Below are positions 32,571 to 40,660 of a stretch of DNA of 64,000 nt, one piece after another. A model generated the notes under the pieces. It saw only the letters and a program-made list of their open reading frames with translations. It was not told where the DNA came from and made no database searches. Positions within the stretch are counted from its first letter, which is position 1, and each line of letters opens with the position of its first letter. Location of the stretch: contig NZ_VIVK01000001.1 of NCBI RefSeq assembly GCF_007828865.1, forward strand, positions 310,001-374,000, read 5' to 3'. Both the position numbers and the translations under genes were made by a program. The DNA is from Kribbella amoyensis (lineage in GTDB: Bacteria; Actinomycetota; Actinomycetes; Propionibacteriales; Kribbellaceae).

Positions 32571-33512
32571 TCAGAGCAGGCCGTCGCGATCCAGCAGGAC
32601 GCGGATCGCGGCGATCTCCTCGTCGGACAGCGGAATCGACGGGAACGCCGTGTACGGGCAGTCGATCACCCCGCGCAGGAACAACCCGGCCTTGAACGCC
32701 CCGAGCGCGGACGAGCTCGCCCCCATCCGGGTCCGGTCGGGCACGTCGATGATCTCGAACAGCTGGAACAACCGGTCCTGCTCCTTGCGCGCCGTGGCCT
32801 GGTCACCGGCCTGGACCGCGTCGAAGATCCGCACGTACCCGGCGGGGTCGACGTTGCCGAGACCCGGGACCACGCCGTCGACGCCGAAGCCGAGCGCGCA
32901 GTCGACGGTCACCTCGGACCCGGTCATGATCGCGAAGTCCGGCAGCTCCGCGTCGACCCGGTCCAGGACCAGCCGGCGCAGGCTGGCGTCCTGGCCGCTG
33001 GAGTCCTTGATCCCGGCCAGGACCCCCTGCTTGCCGAGGTCCAGCAGGATCGAGGCGGACAGCTTGGTCCCGCCGACCCGCGACGGGATGTCGTAGGCGT
33101 ACAGCGGGGTCCCGTCCGCGACCGTGGCCAGCTTCTTGAAGTGCCGCTCGATCTCGGCCGGGTGCGTCGCGGCGTAGTACGGCGCGGTCGCGACCACCCC
33201 GTCCACGCCGGCCTTCCGGGCCGCGGCGATGTGCGCACCCGCGCGGGCCGTGGACGAGTCGATCGCCCCGGCCAGGACCGGGACCTGGCCACCCACCTCC
33301 GCGACGACGGTTTCCAGGACGGTCTGCCGCTGCTCGTCGGTGAGGAACGTGCCCTCGCCCGAAGTACCGAGCACGAACACGCCGCTGACACCGCCCGCCA
33401 GCTGGAAGGCGATCAGCCGGGCCAGCGAGGCCGTGTCGATCTCGTACTCGGGGGTGAACGGGGTGACGAGCGGCGGCACGACACCGGTCAGGCGATGGGC
33501 GGAGGTGGTCAA
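32571..33512 (-). CDS. DapA/NanA-family lyase (dihydrodipicolinate synthase-like)
   Basis: A 313-residue TIM-barrel aldolase that forms a Schiff base with pyruvate or a 2-keto acid. Motifs: VLGTSGEGTF near residue 48, the tyrosine in YAYDIPSR near 139, and the Schiff-base lysine in LAGIKDSSG near 168. It lies 15 bp after the sialidase gene in the same operon, so N-acetylneuraminate lyase (sialic acid to N-acetylmannosamine and pyruvate) is the first guess. The GTSGE motif occurs in other members too, including keto-deoxy sugar-acid aldolases, so substrate is not proved. No nanE or nanK homologue is in the window. Confidence 0.85.
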   Translation of the reverse strand: MTTSAHRLTGVVPPLVTPFTPEYEIDTASLARLIAFQLAGGVSGVFVLGTSGEGTFLTDEQRQTVLETVVAEVGGQVPVLAGAIDSSTARAGAHIAAARKAGVDGVVATAPYYAATHPAEIERHFKKLATVADGTPLYAYDIPSRVGGTKLSASILLDLGKQGVLAGIKDSSGQDASLRRLVLDRVDAELPDFAIMTGSEVTVDCALGFGVDGVVPGLGNVDPAGYVRIFDAVQAGDQATARKEQDRLFQLFEIIDVPDRTRMGASSSALGAFKAGLFLRGVIDCPYTAFPSIPLSDEEIAAIRVLLDRDGLL

Positions 33513-33527
33513 GGCTTCTCCCGTGGG

Positions 33528-34622
33528 TCAGAGCGCGGACGGATCGAAGGTGCTGAAGCGCAACGTGGCGAACGACGACGTCTCGCCCGCCTCGTAGAAC
33601 AGGCCGACCTGGCCACCCGGCAGCGGGGCGAGGTCGGAGTACCCGGCCATACCCGGGTGGACGACGAGCCCCGGGCGCCAGGACGCGCCGTCGTCGTCGC
33701 TGACGAAGACGGTGAGCTCGCGGCGCGCGTCGGGCACGACCGGCGTGGTCAGCAGCAGCCGGTCGCCGACCCGGAGCACGCTGCCCTGGATGCCGGGCGC
33801 GGTGATCTCCTTGATCCCCTCGTACGGCGCGTCCAGGGTGGCGCCGCCGTCGGACGAGTACGCGTGCGCCCGGGCCGGTCCGGTCCCGCGGTGGTTCCGG
33901 GTGTTGAAGTACAGCCGGCCGTCGGCGAGCTCGGCCACCGTGGTCTCGTTGCCGTTGATCTCGTCGCCGTCGTTGCGGTCGGTGAACCCGAGTTGCCAGG
34001 TCCGGCCGCCGTCGTCGCTGAAGATGCAGTGGCCGCCGTTCAGCCGGAGCGCGGCGGCGGTGTCCAGGTCGTCGTACTCGGCCGGCACGACGGAGTGGTT
34101 CGCCGGGACGACCAGGCGGCCCGCGTACTGGCCCTGGGTGAGCGCGATGCCGTGGCACGGACCGGTCGCGTACCAGCCCCAATCGGCCGGTTTCACCTGT
34201 GCGGTGATCTCCTCCGGCTCCGACCAGGTGGCGCCGTCGTCGGTACTGCGCTGCAGCCAGATCCGCCGGCCGGACTCGGGATCGGTGCCGCGCGCAACGG
34301 TGATCTCGACCGCCTCGGCGCCGTTCTGCACGGTGACCAGGACGATGTCGCCGGTCGCCGGATCGACCACAGGAACCGGGTTTCCGCAGGTCTTGCCGGG
34401 CACGGCGCACACCTGCTGCAGCGGCAGCCAGGTCCGGCCGGCGTCGAGGGAGCGGCGCAGCACGACCTCGATCTCGCCCGCGTCGGCGGACGAGTTCAGC
34501 CGGCCCTCGCAGAACGCGAGCAGCACGTCGCCCTTCGCCAGCAAGGACGGGATCCGGAAGGTGTGATAGCCGCTGCCGGCCGGGTCGAAGACGATTTCGG
34601 CGGGCGGGAGTCTTGAAGACAT
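33528..34622 (-). CDS. Sialidase (exo-alpha-sialidase, GH33-like BNR protein)
   Basis: Glycoside hydrolase with a six-bladed propeller, 364 residues. The N-terminal YHTFRIPSL contains the arginine motif F-R-I-P near residue 22. Five Asp-box-like motifs follow: SLDAGRTW, STDDGATW, SDDGGRTW, SSDGGATL and SDDDGASW. A glutamate-rich segment NETTVAEL near 225 and a late tyrosine (FYEAGE) fit the catalytic set. There is no signal peptide, so it may act on imported sialo-oligosaccharides, or export is not classical. The ATG at 34622 has no strong ribosome site and lies inside a 20-bp dyad; a leaderless transcript is possible. An in-frame GTG at 34655 is the alternative. Confidence 0.85.
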   Translation of the reverse strand: MSSRLPPAEIVFDPAGSGYHTFRIPSLLAKGDVLLAFCEGRLNSSADAGEIEVVLRRSLDAGRTWLPLQQVCAVPGKTCGNPVPVVDPATGDIVLVTVQNGAEAVEITVARGTDPESGRRIWLQRSTDDGATWSEPEEITAQVKPADWGWYATGPCHGIALTQGQYAGRLVVPANHSVVPAEYDDLDTAAALRLNGGHCIFSDDGGRTWQLGFTDRNDGDEINGNETTVAELADGRLYFNTRNHRGTGPARAHAYSSDGGATLDAPYEGIKEITAPGIQGSVLRVGDRLLLTTPVVPDARRELTVFVSDDDGASWRPGLVVHPGMAGYSDLAPLPGGQVGLFYEAGETSSFATLRFSTFDPSAL

Positions 34623-34637
34623 AGGACGTACTATGTC
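34618..34637. promoter_or_regulatory. Operator-like dyad GACATAG-N6-CTATGTC
   Basis: A perfect inverted repeat with 7-bp arms overlaps the sialidase start codon and lies 92 bp before the ATG of the divergent transporter gene. Length and symmetry suit a GntR/FadR-type repressor, and such a gene (31822) closes the sialidase operon. Binding there could control both directions. Confidence 0.55.
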
Positions 34638-34728
34638 ATGGTCGGGCAAGCACACTCAACGGTTTCTTCCGGATCTCTGGGGCGCAGCCCGCCCGGAAGG
34701 ACCCGCCCTCCCCTGGAAATGAGGCCTC

Positions 34729-36351
34729 ATGCCTGTCAGCAGAAGAACGTTCCTCGGCGGCAGCCTGGCCGCGGCAGCGGTCGCGGCGACCGGTACGCCG
34801 CTGTTGGCGGGCTGCGCGTCCGACAAGAAGAACTCGGCCGCGGCCAACGCGGCGGTCAAGTTGCCCACGTACCAGCGCTACGCCGGCGTGAAGCCCGACC
34901 TCCCCGGCACCGACGTCGTCCTGGACGGGTTCCTCAAGTACCCGGCGAACCCGGTCAAGGCGATCGCCGACAAGCCGGGCGACGGCCAGCCGATCACCTT
35001 CATGACCAACATCCCGGGCGCGATCCCGCCGGGGATGGAGCGGAACCAGTTCTGGCAGGCGCTGAACGAGCGGCTCGGCTCGGAGCTGCAGATCAGCATG
35101 GCGTCGAACGACGAGTACCCGAACAAGTTCGCCACCCGGATCGCCGGCGGCGACCTGCCCGATGTTCTCAACATCCCCACGAACACCGTTCAGATCCCCG
35201 GCCTGCTGAAGGCCAAGGCGATGGACCTGACCGAGCACCTGTCCGGCGACGCGATCAAGAAGTACCCGTTCCTCGCGAACATCCCGACCGAGTACTGGAA
35301 GGGTTGTGTCTTCAACGGCGCGATCTACGGTGTGCCGGTGCCGCGCGGGATGTCACGGACGTCGCTGCCGCTGTACCGCGCGGACCTGCTCGCCGCCCAG
35401 GGCATCAAGGACCCGGCCCCGAAGAACTTCCAGGAGTTCTTCGACCTCGCCAAGGAGGTGACCGCGGCCAAGCAGAACCGGTGGGCGTGGACCAAGGTGC
35501 CGATCGCGACCATTCGGCAGATGCTCGGGATCCCGAACGTGTGGAAGGAGGAGGGCGGCAAGTTCACCTCCGCCTTCGAGCACGAGGCCCAGCTCGAGGC
35601 GCTGGAGGCCGGCCGGAAGATGGTCGCCGCCGGCGTGCTCAACCCGGACGCGTTCACCGACAAGGCGAGTGCCCGCAAGCAGTGGTTCAACGGTGGCAGC
35701 GCCGTGTTCGACCACGACAGCTTCGTCGCGTGGAACCAGTACTATGCCGACAGCACGGCCGGGGACGCGTTCGCGGTGGGCGCGCTCGACGTGCCGGGCT
35801 TCGACGGCGGCGCGGGATCCCCCTGGATGGGCTCGGCGCTGAACAACCTCACCGCCTTCAACAAGGACAGCAAGCACTCCGCCGAGACGCTGCTGAAGCT
35901 CGCCGACTGGATGGCGGCTCCGTTCGGCACCGAGGAGTACCTGTTCCGCAAGTACGGCGTGGCCGGCCGGCATTACGCGCTGCAGGGCACGGACCCGATT
36001 CCGAACAAGACCGGCGTGGTCGAGACAGGGATCGGCGTGCAGTACATCAGCGACTCCACGCTGGCGCTGTACTGGGCGGGCAAGCCCGACGTGTCGCAGA
36101 AGCAGCACGCGATCCAAACGAAGATCGCCGACCGGCTCGTGTACGACGCGTCCTACGGGCTGTACTCCGACACGCTGTCGAAGAAGCAGGCCCAGCTCAC
36201 CAAAACGATCAACGACCTGGAGAGCCAGATCCTGCAGGGCAAGAAGCCGGTCTCGGACTGGAAGGCCGGCGTCGAGACCTGGAAGAGCTCCGGCGGGGAC
36301 ACGATGCGGACCGAGCTCGAGCAGGCCTTCTCCGACACGGCAGGGAAGTAG
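34729..36351 (+). CDS. Sugar-binding lipoprotein (LplA type) of ABC transporter
   Basis: A 540-residue extracellular binding protein of the large LplA/YtcQ kind. The N terminus carries both a twin-arginine motif (RRTFLGG) and a lipobox (LLAGC, Cys near 28), so it may be exported folded by Tat and lipidated. The mature part contains ITFMTNIPGAIPPG near 84 and a long C-terminal half usual for this subclass. It begins the operon with the two permeases at 36352 and 37293, divergent from the sialidase operon. The likely cargo is an oligosaccharide from sialylated or other amino-sugar glycans; this is inferred from context. Confidence 0.88.
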   Translation: MPVSRRTFLGGSLAAAAVAATGTPLLAGCASDKKNSAAANAAVKLPTYQRYAGVKPDLPGTDVVLDGFLKYPANPVKAIADKPGDGQPITFMTNIPGAIPPGMERNQFWQALNERLGSELQISMASNDEYPNKFATRIAGGDLPDVLNIPTNTVQIPGLLKAKAMDLTEHLSGDAIKKYPFLANIPTEYWKGCVFNGAIYGVPVPRGMSRTSLPLYRADLLAAQGIKDPAPKNFQEFFDLAKEVTAAKQNRWAWTKVPIATIRQMLGIPNVWKEEGGKFTSAFEHEAQLEALEAGRKMVAAGVLNPDAFTDKASARKQWFNGGSAVFDHDSFVAWNQYYADSTAGDAFAVGALDVPGFDGGAGSPWMGSALNNLTAFNKDSKHSAETLLKLADWMAAPFGTEEYLFRKYGVAGRHYALQGTDPIPNKTGVVETGIGVQYISDSTLALYWAGKPDVSQKQHAIQTKIADRLVYDASYGLYSDTLSKKQAQLTKTINDLESQILQGKKPVSDWKAGVETWKSSGGDTMRTELEQAFSDTAGK

Positions 36352-37296
36352 ATGCTGCAACGCACCAAGAGCGGCGCGGGCTCGCGGCTGTCACTCGGTC
36401 AACGGTTGCTCCGGGACCGGGTGCTGCTGCTGTTCGCGCTGCCCGGGACCCTGCTGATCCTGGCGTTCCACTACCTGCCGCTGCTCGGCAACGTGATCGC
36501 GTTCAAGGACTACCAGCCGTTCCTCGGGATCGGCGGCAGCGACTGGGCCGGGTTCGGCAACTTCGCGGTGATCTTCAACGGCGACCCGGCCTTCCTGAGG
36601 GCGCTGAAGAACACGCTGATCCTGACCGCGCTGCAGTCGCTGATCGTGTTCCCTGCGCCGATCCTGCTCGCGTTGCTGCTGAACTCGCTGTTCTCGGAGC
36701 GGATCAAGCGGGTCGCGCAGAGCATCCTCTACCTGCCGCACTTCATGTCCTGGGTGATCGTGGTCGCGCTGTTCCAGCAGATGCTGGGCGGCAGCGGGTT
36801 GCTGAACAACTACCTGCGCTCGCACGACCTCGCCACCTTGAACATCATCGGCAACTCGGAGCTGTTCCACATCCTGCTGACCTCGCAGATCATCTGGAAG
36901 GACACCGGCTGGGCGACGATCCTGTTCCTGGCCGCGCTCTCCCAGATCGACTCGCAGCTGTACGAGGCGGCCAGTGTGGACGGGGCGAGCCGGATGCGGC
37001 AGCTCTGGCACGTCACGTTGCCGGGGCTGCGCGGGATCATCATTTTGCTGTTCATCCTGCGGCTCGGTGACTCGCTCACCGTCGGCTTCGAGCAGATCAT
37101 CCTGCAGCAGGCCGCGGTCGGCCGAGAAGTCAGCGAGGTGCTCGACACCTACGTCTACAACAACGGCATCCTCGGTGGCGCGTGGGGTATCGCGGCCGCG
37201 GTCGGGCTGGTGAAGGGCATCGTCGGCGTCGTCCTCGTCCTCGCCGCGAACAAGGTCGCCCACATCTTCGGGGAGCAGGGGGTGTACAGCCGATGA
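36352..37296 (+). CDS. Sugar ABC transporter permease (LplB type)
   Basis: Membrane subunit of 314 residues, six helices. Helix 1 is LLFALPGTLLILAFHYLPLL followed by the conserved FKDYQPFLG loop of LplB-like permeases. The EAA loop is LYEAASVDGASRMRQLWHVT. The ATG follows the stop of the binding-protein gene with no gap (TAG-ATG). It forms the heteromeric channel with the next gene product. Confidence 0.9.
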   Translation: MLQRTKSGAGSRLSLGQRLLRDRVLLLFALPGTLLILAFHYLPLLGNVIAFKDYQPFLGIGGSDWAGFGNFAVIFNGDPAFLRALKNTLILTALQSLIVFPAPILLALLLNSLFSERIKRVAQSILYLPHFMSWVIVVALFQQMLGGSGLLNNYLRSHDLATLNIIGNSELFHILLTSQIIWKDTGWATILFLAALSQIDSQLYEAASVDGASRMRQLWHVTLPGLRGIIILLFILRLGDSLTVGFEQIILQQAAVGREVSEVLDTYVYNNGILGGAWGIAAAVGLVKGIVGVVLVLAANKVAHIFGEQGVYSR

Positions 37297-38180
37297 CCCG
37301 GCGAATCGTCAACGGCGTCCCGATGCCGTCCTGGCCGATGCGGATCTTCAAGGGCCTGGTCCTGCTGGTGTTCTGCGTGGCGGTGATCATCCCGTTCGTC
37401 GGGGTGATCTCGACCAGCGTCGCGCCGAACCAGCAGATCAACGAGTCCGGTGGACTGGTGCTGTTCCCGAAGTCGGTGAACTTCGGGGCGTACGAGTCGT
37501 TGTTCGCCGGCGGCGTGGTGACGCGGGCCCTGGTGGTCAGCGTCTTCGTCACCGTGGTCGGGACCTTGCTCAGCCTGACCGTGTCCTGCCTGCTCGCGTA
37601 CGCGCTGGCCCGGCCGGGGTTCTCGGCGGGGCGGCCGATCCTGCTGATCGTGTTGTTCAGCATGCTGTTCTCGCCGGGCATCATCCCGACGTACCTGGTG
37701 GTCAAGGGCGCCGGGTTGCTGGACAGCCTCTGGGCGTTGATCGTGCCGACGATGGTGAGCGCGTTCAACGTGATCGTACTGCGCGCGTTCTTCGGGAACC
37801 TGCCGGCCGAGATCACCGAGAGCGCGCGGATCGACGGGGCCGGTGAGCTGAAGACGTTCGCGTTCATCGTGATGCCGCTGTCGAAGGCGGTGCTGTCGGT
37901 GATCGGCCTGTTCTACGCGGTCGCCTACTGGAACGCGTTCTTCTCGGCGCTGCTCTACCTCAACGACAGCTCGAAGTGGCCGTTGCAGCTGGTGCTGCGG
38001 ACGTACGTCATCAACGACACCCAGCTCGGGAGTGCGGAGCTGGGGACCGAGATGCTGCCGCCGCAGGCCTCGATCCAGATGGCCATCCTGGTGATCTCGA
38101 TCGTGCCGATCCTGCTCGTCTACCCGTTCCTGCAGCGGCACTTCGCCAAGGGCGTGCTGACCGGAGCGGTGAAGGGGTAG
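37293..38180 (+). CDS. Sugar ABC transporter permease (LplC/YtcP type)
   Basis: Second membrane subunit, 295 residues, six helices. ISTSVAPNQQINESGGLVLF follows helix 1 and FGAYESLF opens the periplasmic loop, both typical for the YtcP branch. The EAA loop is EITESARIDGAGELKTFAFI, and the C terminus HFAKGVLTGAVKG is conserved. It overlaps the upstream permease by 4 bp (ATGA). A strong hairpin 23 bp after the stop probably ends the transcript. No ATPase gene is linked. Confidence 0.9.
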   Translation: MTRRIVNGVPMPSWPMRIFKGLVLLVFCVAVIIPFVGVISTSVAPNQQINESGGLVLFPKSVNFGAYESLFAGGVVTRALVVSVFVTVVGTLLSLTVSCLLAYALARPGFSAGRPILLIVLFSMLFSPGIIPTYLVVKGAGLLDSLWALIVPTMVSAFNVIVLRAFFGNLPAEITESARIDGAGELKTFAFIVMPLSKAVLSVIGLFYAVAYWNAFFSALLYLNDSSKWPLQLVLRTYVINDTQLGSAELGTEMLPPQASIQMAILVISIVPILLVYPFLQRHFAKGVLTGAVKG

Positions 38181-38203
38181 CGGGTCCGGCTCGTCTCACC
38201 AGG

Positions 38204-38234
38204 TGTCCCGGTCCTCGCGGGAAGGACCGGGACA
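38204..38234 (+). terminator. Strong hairpin after the transporter genes
   Basis: Perfect 12-bp arms (TGTCCCGGTCCT and AGGACCGGGACA) with a 7-nt loop, followed by GGTTAATTT. It separates the transporter operon from the SIS-domain gene and ends 14 bp before its ATG, so it could also act as an attenuator for that gene. Confidence 0.7.
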
Positions 38235-38248
38235 GGTTAATTTCAGCC

Positions 38249-39037
38249 ATGACCGAAAAACTTGAACCTGATCCCGGCGGCGACCCGGTGCAGGCTTCGC
38301 TGCAGTATCCCGCGGTCGCCCGGGACGCCATCGAGCAAGTCCTGAGCACGCAGCTCGACCCCATCGAGACCGCCGCGCGGATGATCGTCGACGCCTACGG
38401 CCAGGACGGGATCCTCCAGGTCTTCGGGACCGGCCATTCGCGCGCGGTGTGCCTGGAGCTCAGTGGCCGAGCCGGCGGTCTGGCGTCGGTGAGCATGCTC
38501 GCCGTCAAGGACTTGGTGATGTTCGGGGGGACCGATCCGGCCCAGATCCTGGATCCGACCTACGAGCGCGAACCAGGGCTGGCGCGACGCATCTACGACC
38601 TCGCCCGGCCGAGTCCGCGGGACGCCTTCCTGATCGTGTCCAACTCCGGTATCAACGCCTCGGTGGTCGAGATGGCCGAGCTCGCGCGGGACCGCGGGCA
38701 TCCGCTGATCGCGATCACGTCGCTACGGCACACCTCGTCGGTCGATGTCCGAGCGGGTGGCCGCCGCCTCAGTGAACTCGCGGACGTCATCATCGACAAC
38801 GGTGCGCCGGCGGGCGACGCCACCATCGACCTGAGGCCCGGCGTGCGCATCGGAGCGATCTCCTCCCTGACCGGTGTGCTGATCGCCCAGCTCCTGACCG
38901 AATCCGTCTGCCGGCTGCTCGCTGCCTCCGGGGCACCGGTCCCGGTGCTGGTATCGGCGAACCTTCCCGTCGGTGACTCGCACAACGAGCCTGTGGTCGC
39001 GCGGTTCGCGGAACGCGTCCGGCCGATCGAGCCCTGA
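38249..39037 (+). CDS. SIS-domain sugar phosphate isomerase-like protein
   Basis: A 262-residue cytoplasmic protein with one SIS domain of the UPF0309 type: VFGTGHSRAVCLELSGRAGG near residue 59 is the phosphosugar-binding loop, and IVSNSGINASVVEMA near 131 the second conserved segment. Members bind or isomerise phosphorylated amino sugars. Next to the sialidase locus it could act on N-acetylmannosamine- or glucosamine-derived phosphates. The ATG at 38249 is just beyond the strong hairpin. The gene converges on the MobA-like gene. Confidence 0.8.
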   Translation: MTEKLEPDPGGDPVQASLQYPAVARDAIEQVLSTQLDPIETAARMIVDAYGQDGILQVFGTGHSRAVCLELSGRAGGLASVSMLAVKDLVMFGGTDPAQILDPTYEREPGLARRIYDLARPSPRDAFLIVSNSGINASVVEMAELARDRGHPLIAITSLRHTSSVDVRAGGRRLSELADVIIDNGAPAGDATIDLRPGVRIGAISSLTGVLIAQLLTESVCRLLAASGAPVPVLVSANLPVGDSHNEPVVARFAERVRPIEP

Positions 39038-39062
39038 GGATCGCCTGCTGACCGATGGCAGC

Positions 39063-39635
39063 TCACGCCGGATCAAGGAGGTCGTCACAGGGGATCAGCG
39101 GACAGGGCACTCGCTTCAGATAGGGGCCCATCGACCGATCCCCGGTGGCTGCCGCGCCGGCCGCTCCCCAGTGGGCACGCCCGATGACGACCGGATACCC
39201 CGAGGCGCCGTCGTACGACGCTCGCGCGAGCCGGGTGTGGTCGGCGGGCGCGTTCCCCTCGACGGGAGCCGGAGCGGCGGCCGCGACGACCCGGCGAACG
39301 ACGGCAACGCCAACGCGCGGACGATCAACCATGTGGACCACGGCGACCGGCGCGTCGGTCTCTCCCGCCCAACCGAGCCCAGCCCGCACCGACGCGGACA
39401 AGCCGTCGGACCAGGAGGGTGACGGCACGATCGTGACGTCCTCGTCGGTGAGCAGACACACCACGTCCGGTGCGGAAGCGCCGACGACCACACCGATCCG
39501 CGAACAACCGGCTTCCCGGAGGACGCGGACGGAGCTGACCACCCACGGCGTACCGTCCGGCGCGTGCATCAGCCCGCCGGGCCGGCCGAGCCGGGTACCC
39601 GCGCCGGCCGCGAGCAGGACACCGATCAGTTCCAT
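39063..39635 (-). CDS. MobA-like nucleotidyltransferase domain protein
   Basis: A 190-residue protein with the NTP_transf_3 fold. The N terminus VLLAAGAGTRLGRPGGL fits the nucleotide-binding loop L-x-x-G-x-G-x-R-x-G-x-P-K, but the invariant Lys is replaced by Gly. Later motifs are partly kept: VHMVDRPRV (instead of the usual D-x-P), GYPVVIGRAHWG near 147, and a GDRSMGPYLK stretch near 168. It may have lost or changed transferase activity. Relatives (MocA/MobA type) load molybdenum cofactor; no molybdoenzyme gene is in the window. Confidence 0.7.
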   Translation of the reverse strand: MELIGVLLAAGAGTRLGRPGGLMHAPDGTPWVVSSVRVLREAGCSRIGVVVGASAPDVVCLLTDEDVTIVPSPSWSDGLSASVRAGLGWAGETDAPVAVVHMVDRPRVGVAVVRRVVAAAAPAPVEGNAPADHTRLARASYDGASGYPVVIGRAHWGAAGAAATGDRSMGPYLKRVPCPLIPCDDLLDPA

Positions 39636-39748
39636 GCCGACCAGTGTGATCCACCCGCGGACGTGGAATGCGGAGGACGGGCCGTCGGTTGCTCCAAGGA
39701 GGGACTTGGAGAGGGGGGTGACAGGCCGGTCACGGACCGCACCTCGGG

Positions 39749-39765
39749 GGTTGCCCAGGGCAACC
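39749..39765. promoter_or_regulatory. Perfect palindrome GGTTGCCC-A-GGGCAACC
   Basis: Arms of 8 bp around a single A, 55 bp before the ATG of the PAP2 gene. A shorter version of the same sequence lies at 1220-1234. Position in a promoter region suggests an operator. Just upstream (39719-39734) is another small dyad, GTGAC-N6-GTCAC. Confidence 0.45.
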
Positions 39766-39819
39766 TCAGGGGTCGCGCCTGGGGCGTTCCGGAGGGGTCC
39801 GCCGGTACCGTCGAACGCT

Positions 39820-40614
39820 ATGGGGACACAGGCGCTGGAGCCGCTCGAGCTGGATCGGAGACGCGCCCCGTTGGCGCCCGTGGTCTGGCGAGTCGCGCGA
39901 GAAGTCGTTCTGCTGGCCACCCTCTTCCTCGTCTACAGCGCGGGCCGGCAGATCGCCGCGCGGAACACGGGCTCGGCCTTCGACCACGCCCGCGAGGTCC
40001 TCTCCCTGCAGCGCTGGCTGCATCTGCCCGACGAGTCCGCTCTCCAGCAGCACGCGCTCCAGGTCCCGCACCTGGTCGAGGGCGCGAATCTGTACTACGC
40101 GTCGGTGCACGCGCCGCTGACCCTCTCGGTCCTGCTGTGGCTGAGCATCTGGCGGCCGCAGGCGTACTCGCAGGTGCGCTGGACGATGGTGTCGCTGACC
40201 GGACTCGCGCTGATCGGTCACATCGTGTTCCCGCTGGCACCGCCGCGGATGATGCCCGGGTTCGTCGACACCGGGCTGAAGTTCGGCCAGTCCGTCTACG
40301 GCCCGGACCACTCCGGCGGGGTCGCGAACCAGTTCGCCGCGATGCCGAGCCTGCACGTCGGCTGGGCCGCGCTGATCGCGCTGTCGATGATCCTGATCAC
40401 CCGGTCGCGCTGGCGCTGGCTGTGGCTGGCCCACCCGGTCGTCACGTTCGGCGTCGTGGTCGTCACCGCGAACCACTACTGGCTGGACGGCCTGGTGGTG
40501 CTGGTCCTGCTGGCGGTCAGCCTGCCGCTGCTGCTCCGCCCCGGGCTGTTCGCGTACCGCCGGTCCCTCGCCGCGCCGGATAAATCGGTACCGGTGGCGG
40601 CCGCGCTCAAGTAA
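39820..40614 (+). CDS. PAP2-superfamily membrane phosphatase/transferase (inositol phosphoceramide synthase-like)
   Basis: A 264-residue membrane protein with about six helices and the PAP2_3 (Aur1-like) pattern: VFPLAPPRMMPGF near residue 135, the second phosphatase motif MPSLHVGW near 176 and the third motif NHYWLDG near 217, which carry the catalytic histidines and aspartate on the outer face. The classical first motif is weak, as usual for this subgroup. It could remove or transfer a phospho-head group on lipids. The ATG at 39820 is inferred from the homologous N terminus; the frame is open far upstream, antisense to the MobA-like gene. Confidence 0.8.
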   Translation: MGTQALEPLELDRRRAPLAPVVWRVAREVVLLATLFLVYSAGRQIAARNTGSAFDHAREVLSLQRWLHLPDESALQQHALQVPHLVEGANLYYASVHAPLTLSVLLWLSIWRPQAYSQVRWTMVSLTGLALIGHIVFPLAPPRMMPGFVDTGLKFGQSVYGPDHSGGVANQFAAMPSLHVGWAALIALSMILITRSRWRWLWLAHPVVTFGVVVVTANHYWLDGLVVLVLLAVSLPLLLRPGLFAYRRSLAAPDKSVPVAAALK

Positions 40615-40660
40615 CGTGGCCGGGCTTCCCGTCCGTCGACCGCGCTGCGGAGGTCCTGTC

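Noticed and set aside
39145..39819. Upstream extension of the PAP2 frame
   Set aside because: The 225 extra codons lie antisense to the MobA-like gene and give a low-complexity Thr, Pro and Ala sequence; the PAP2 family starts near 39820.
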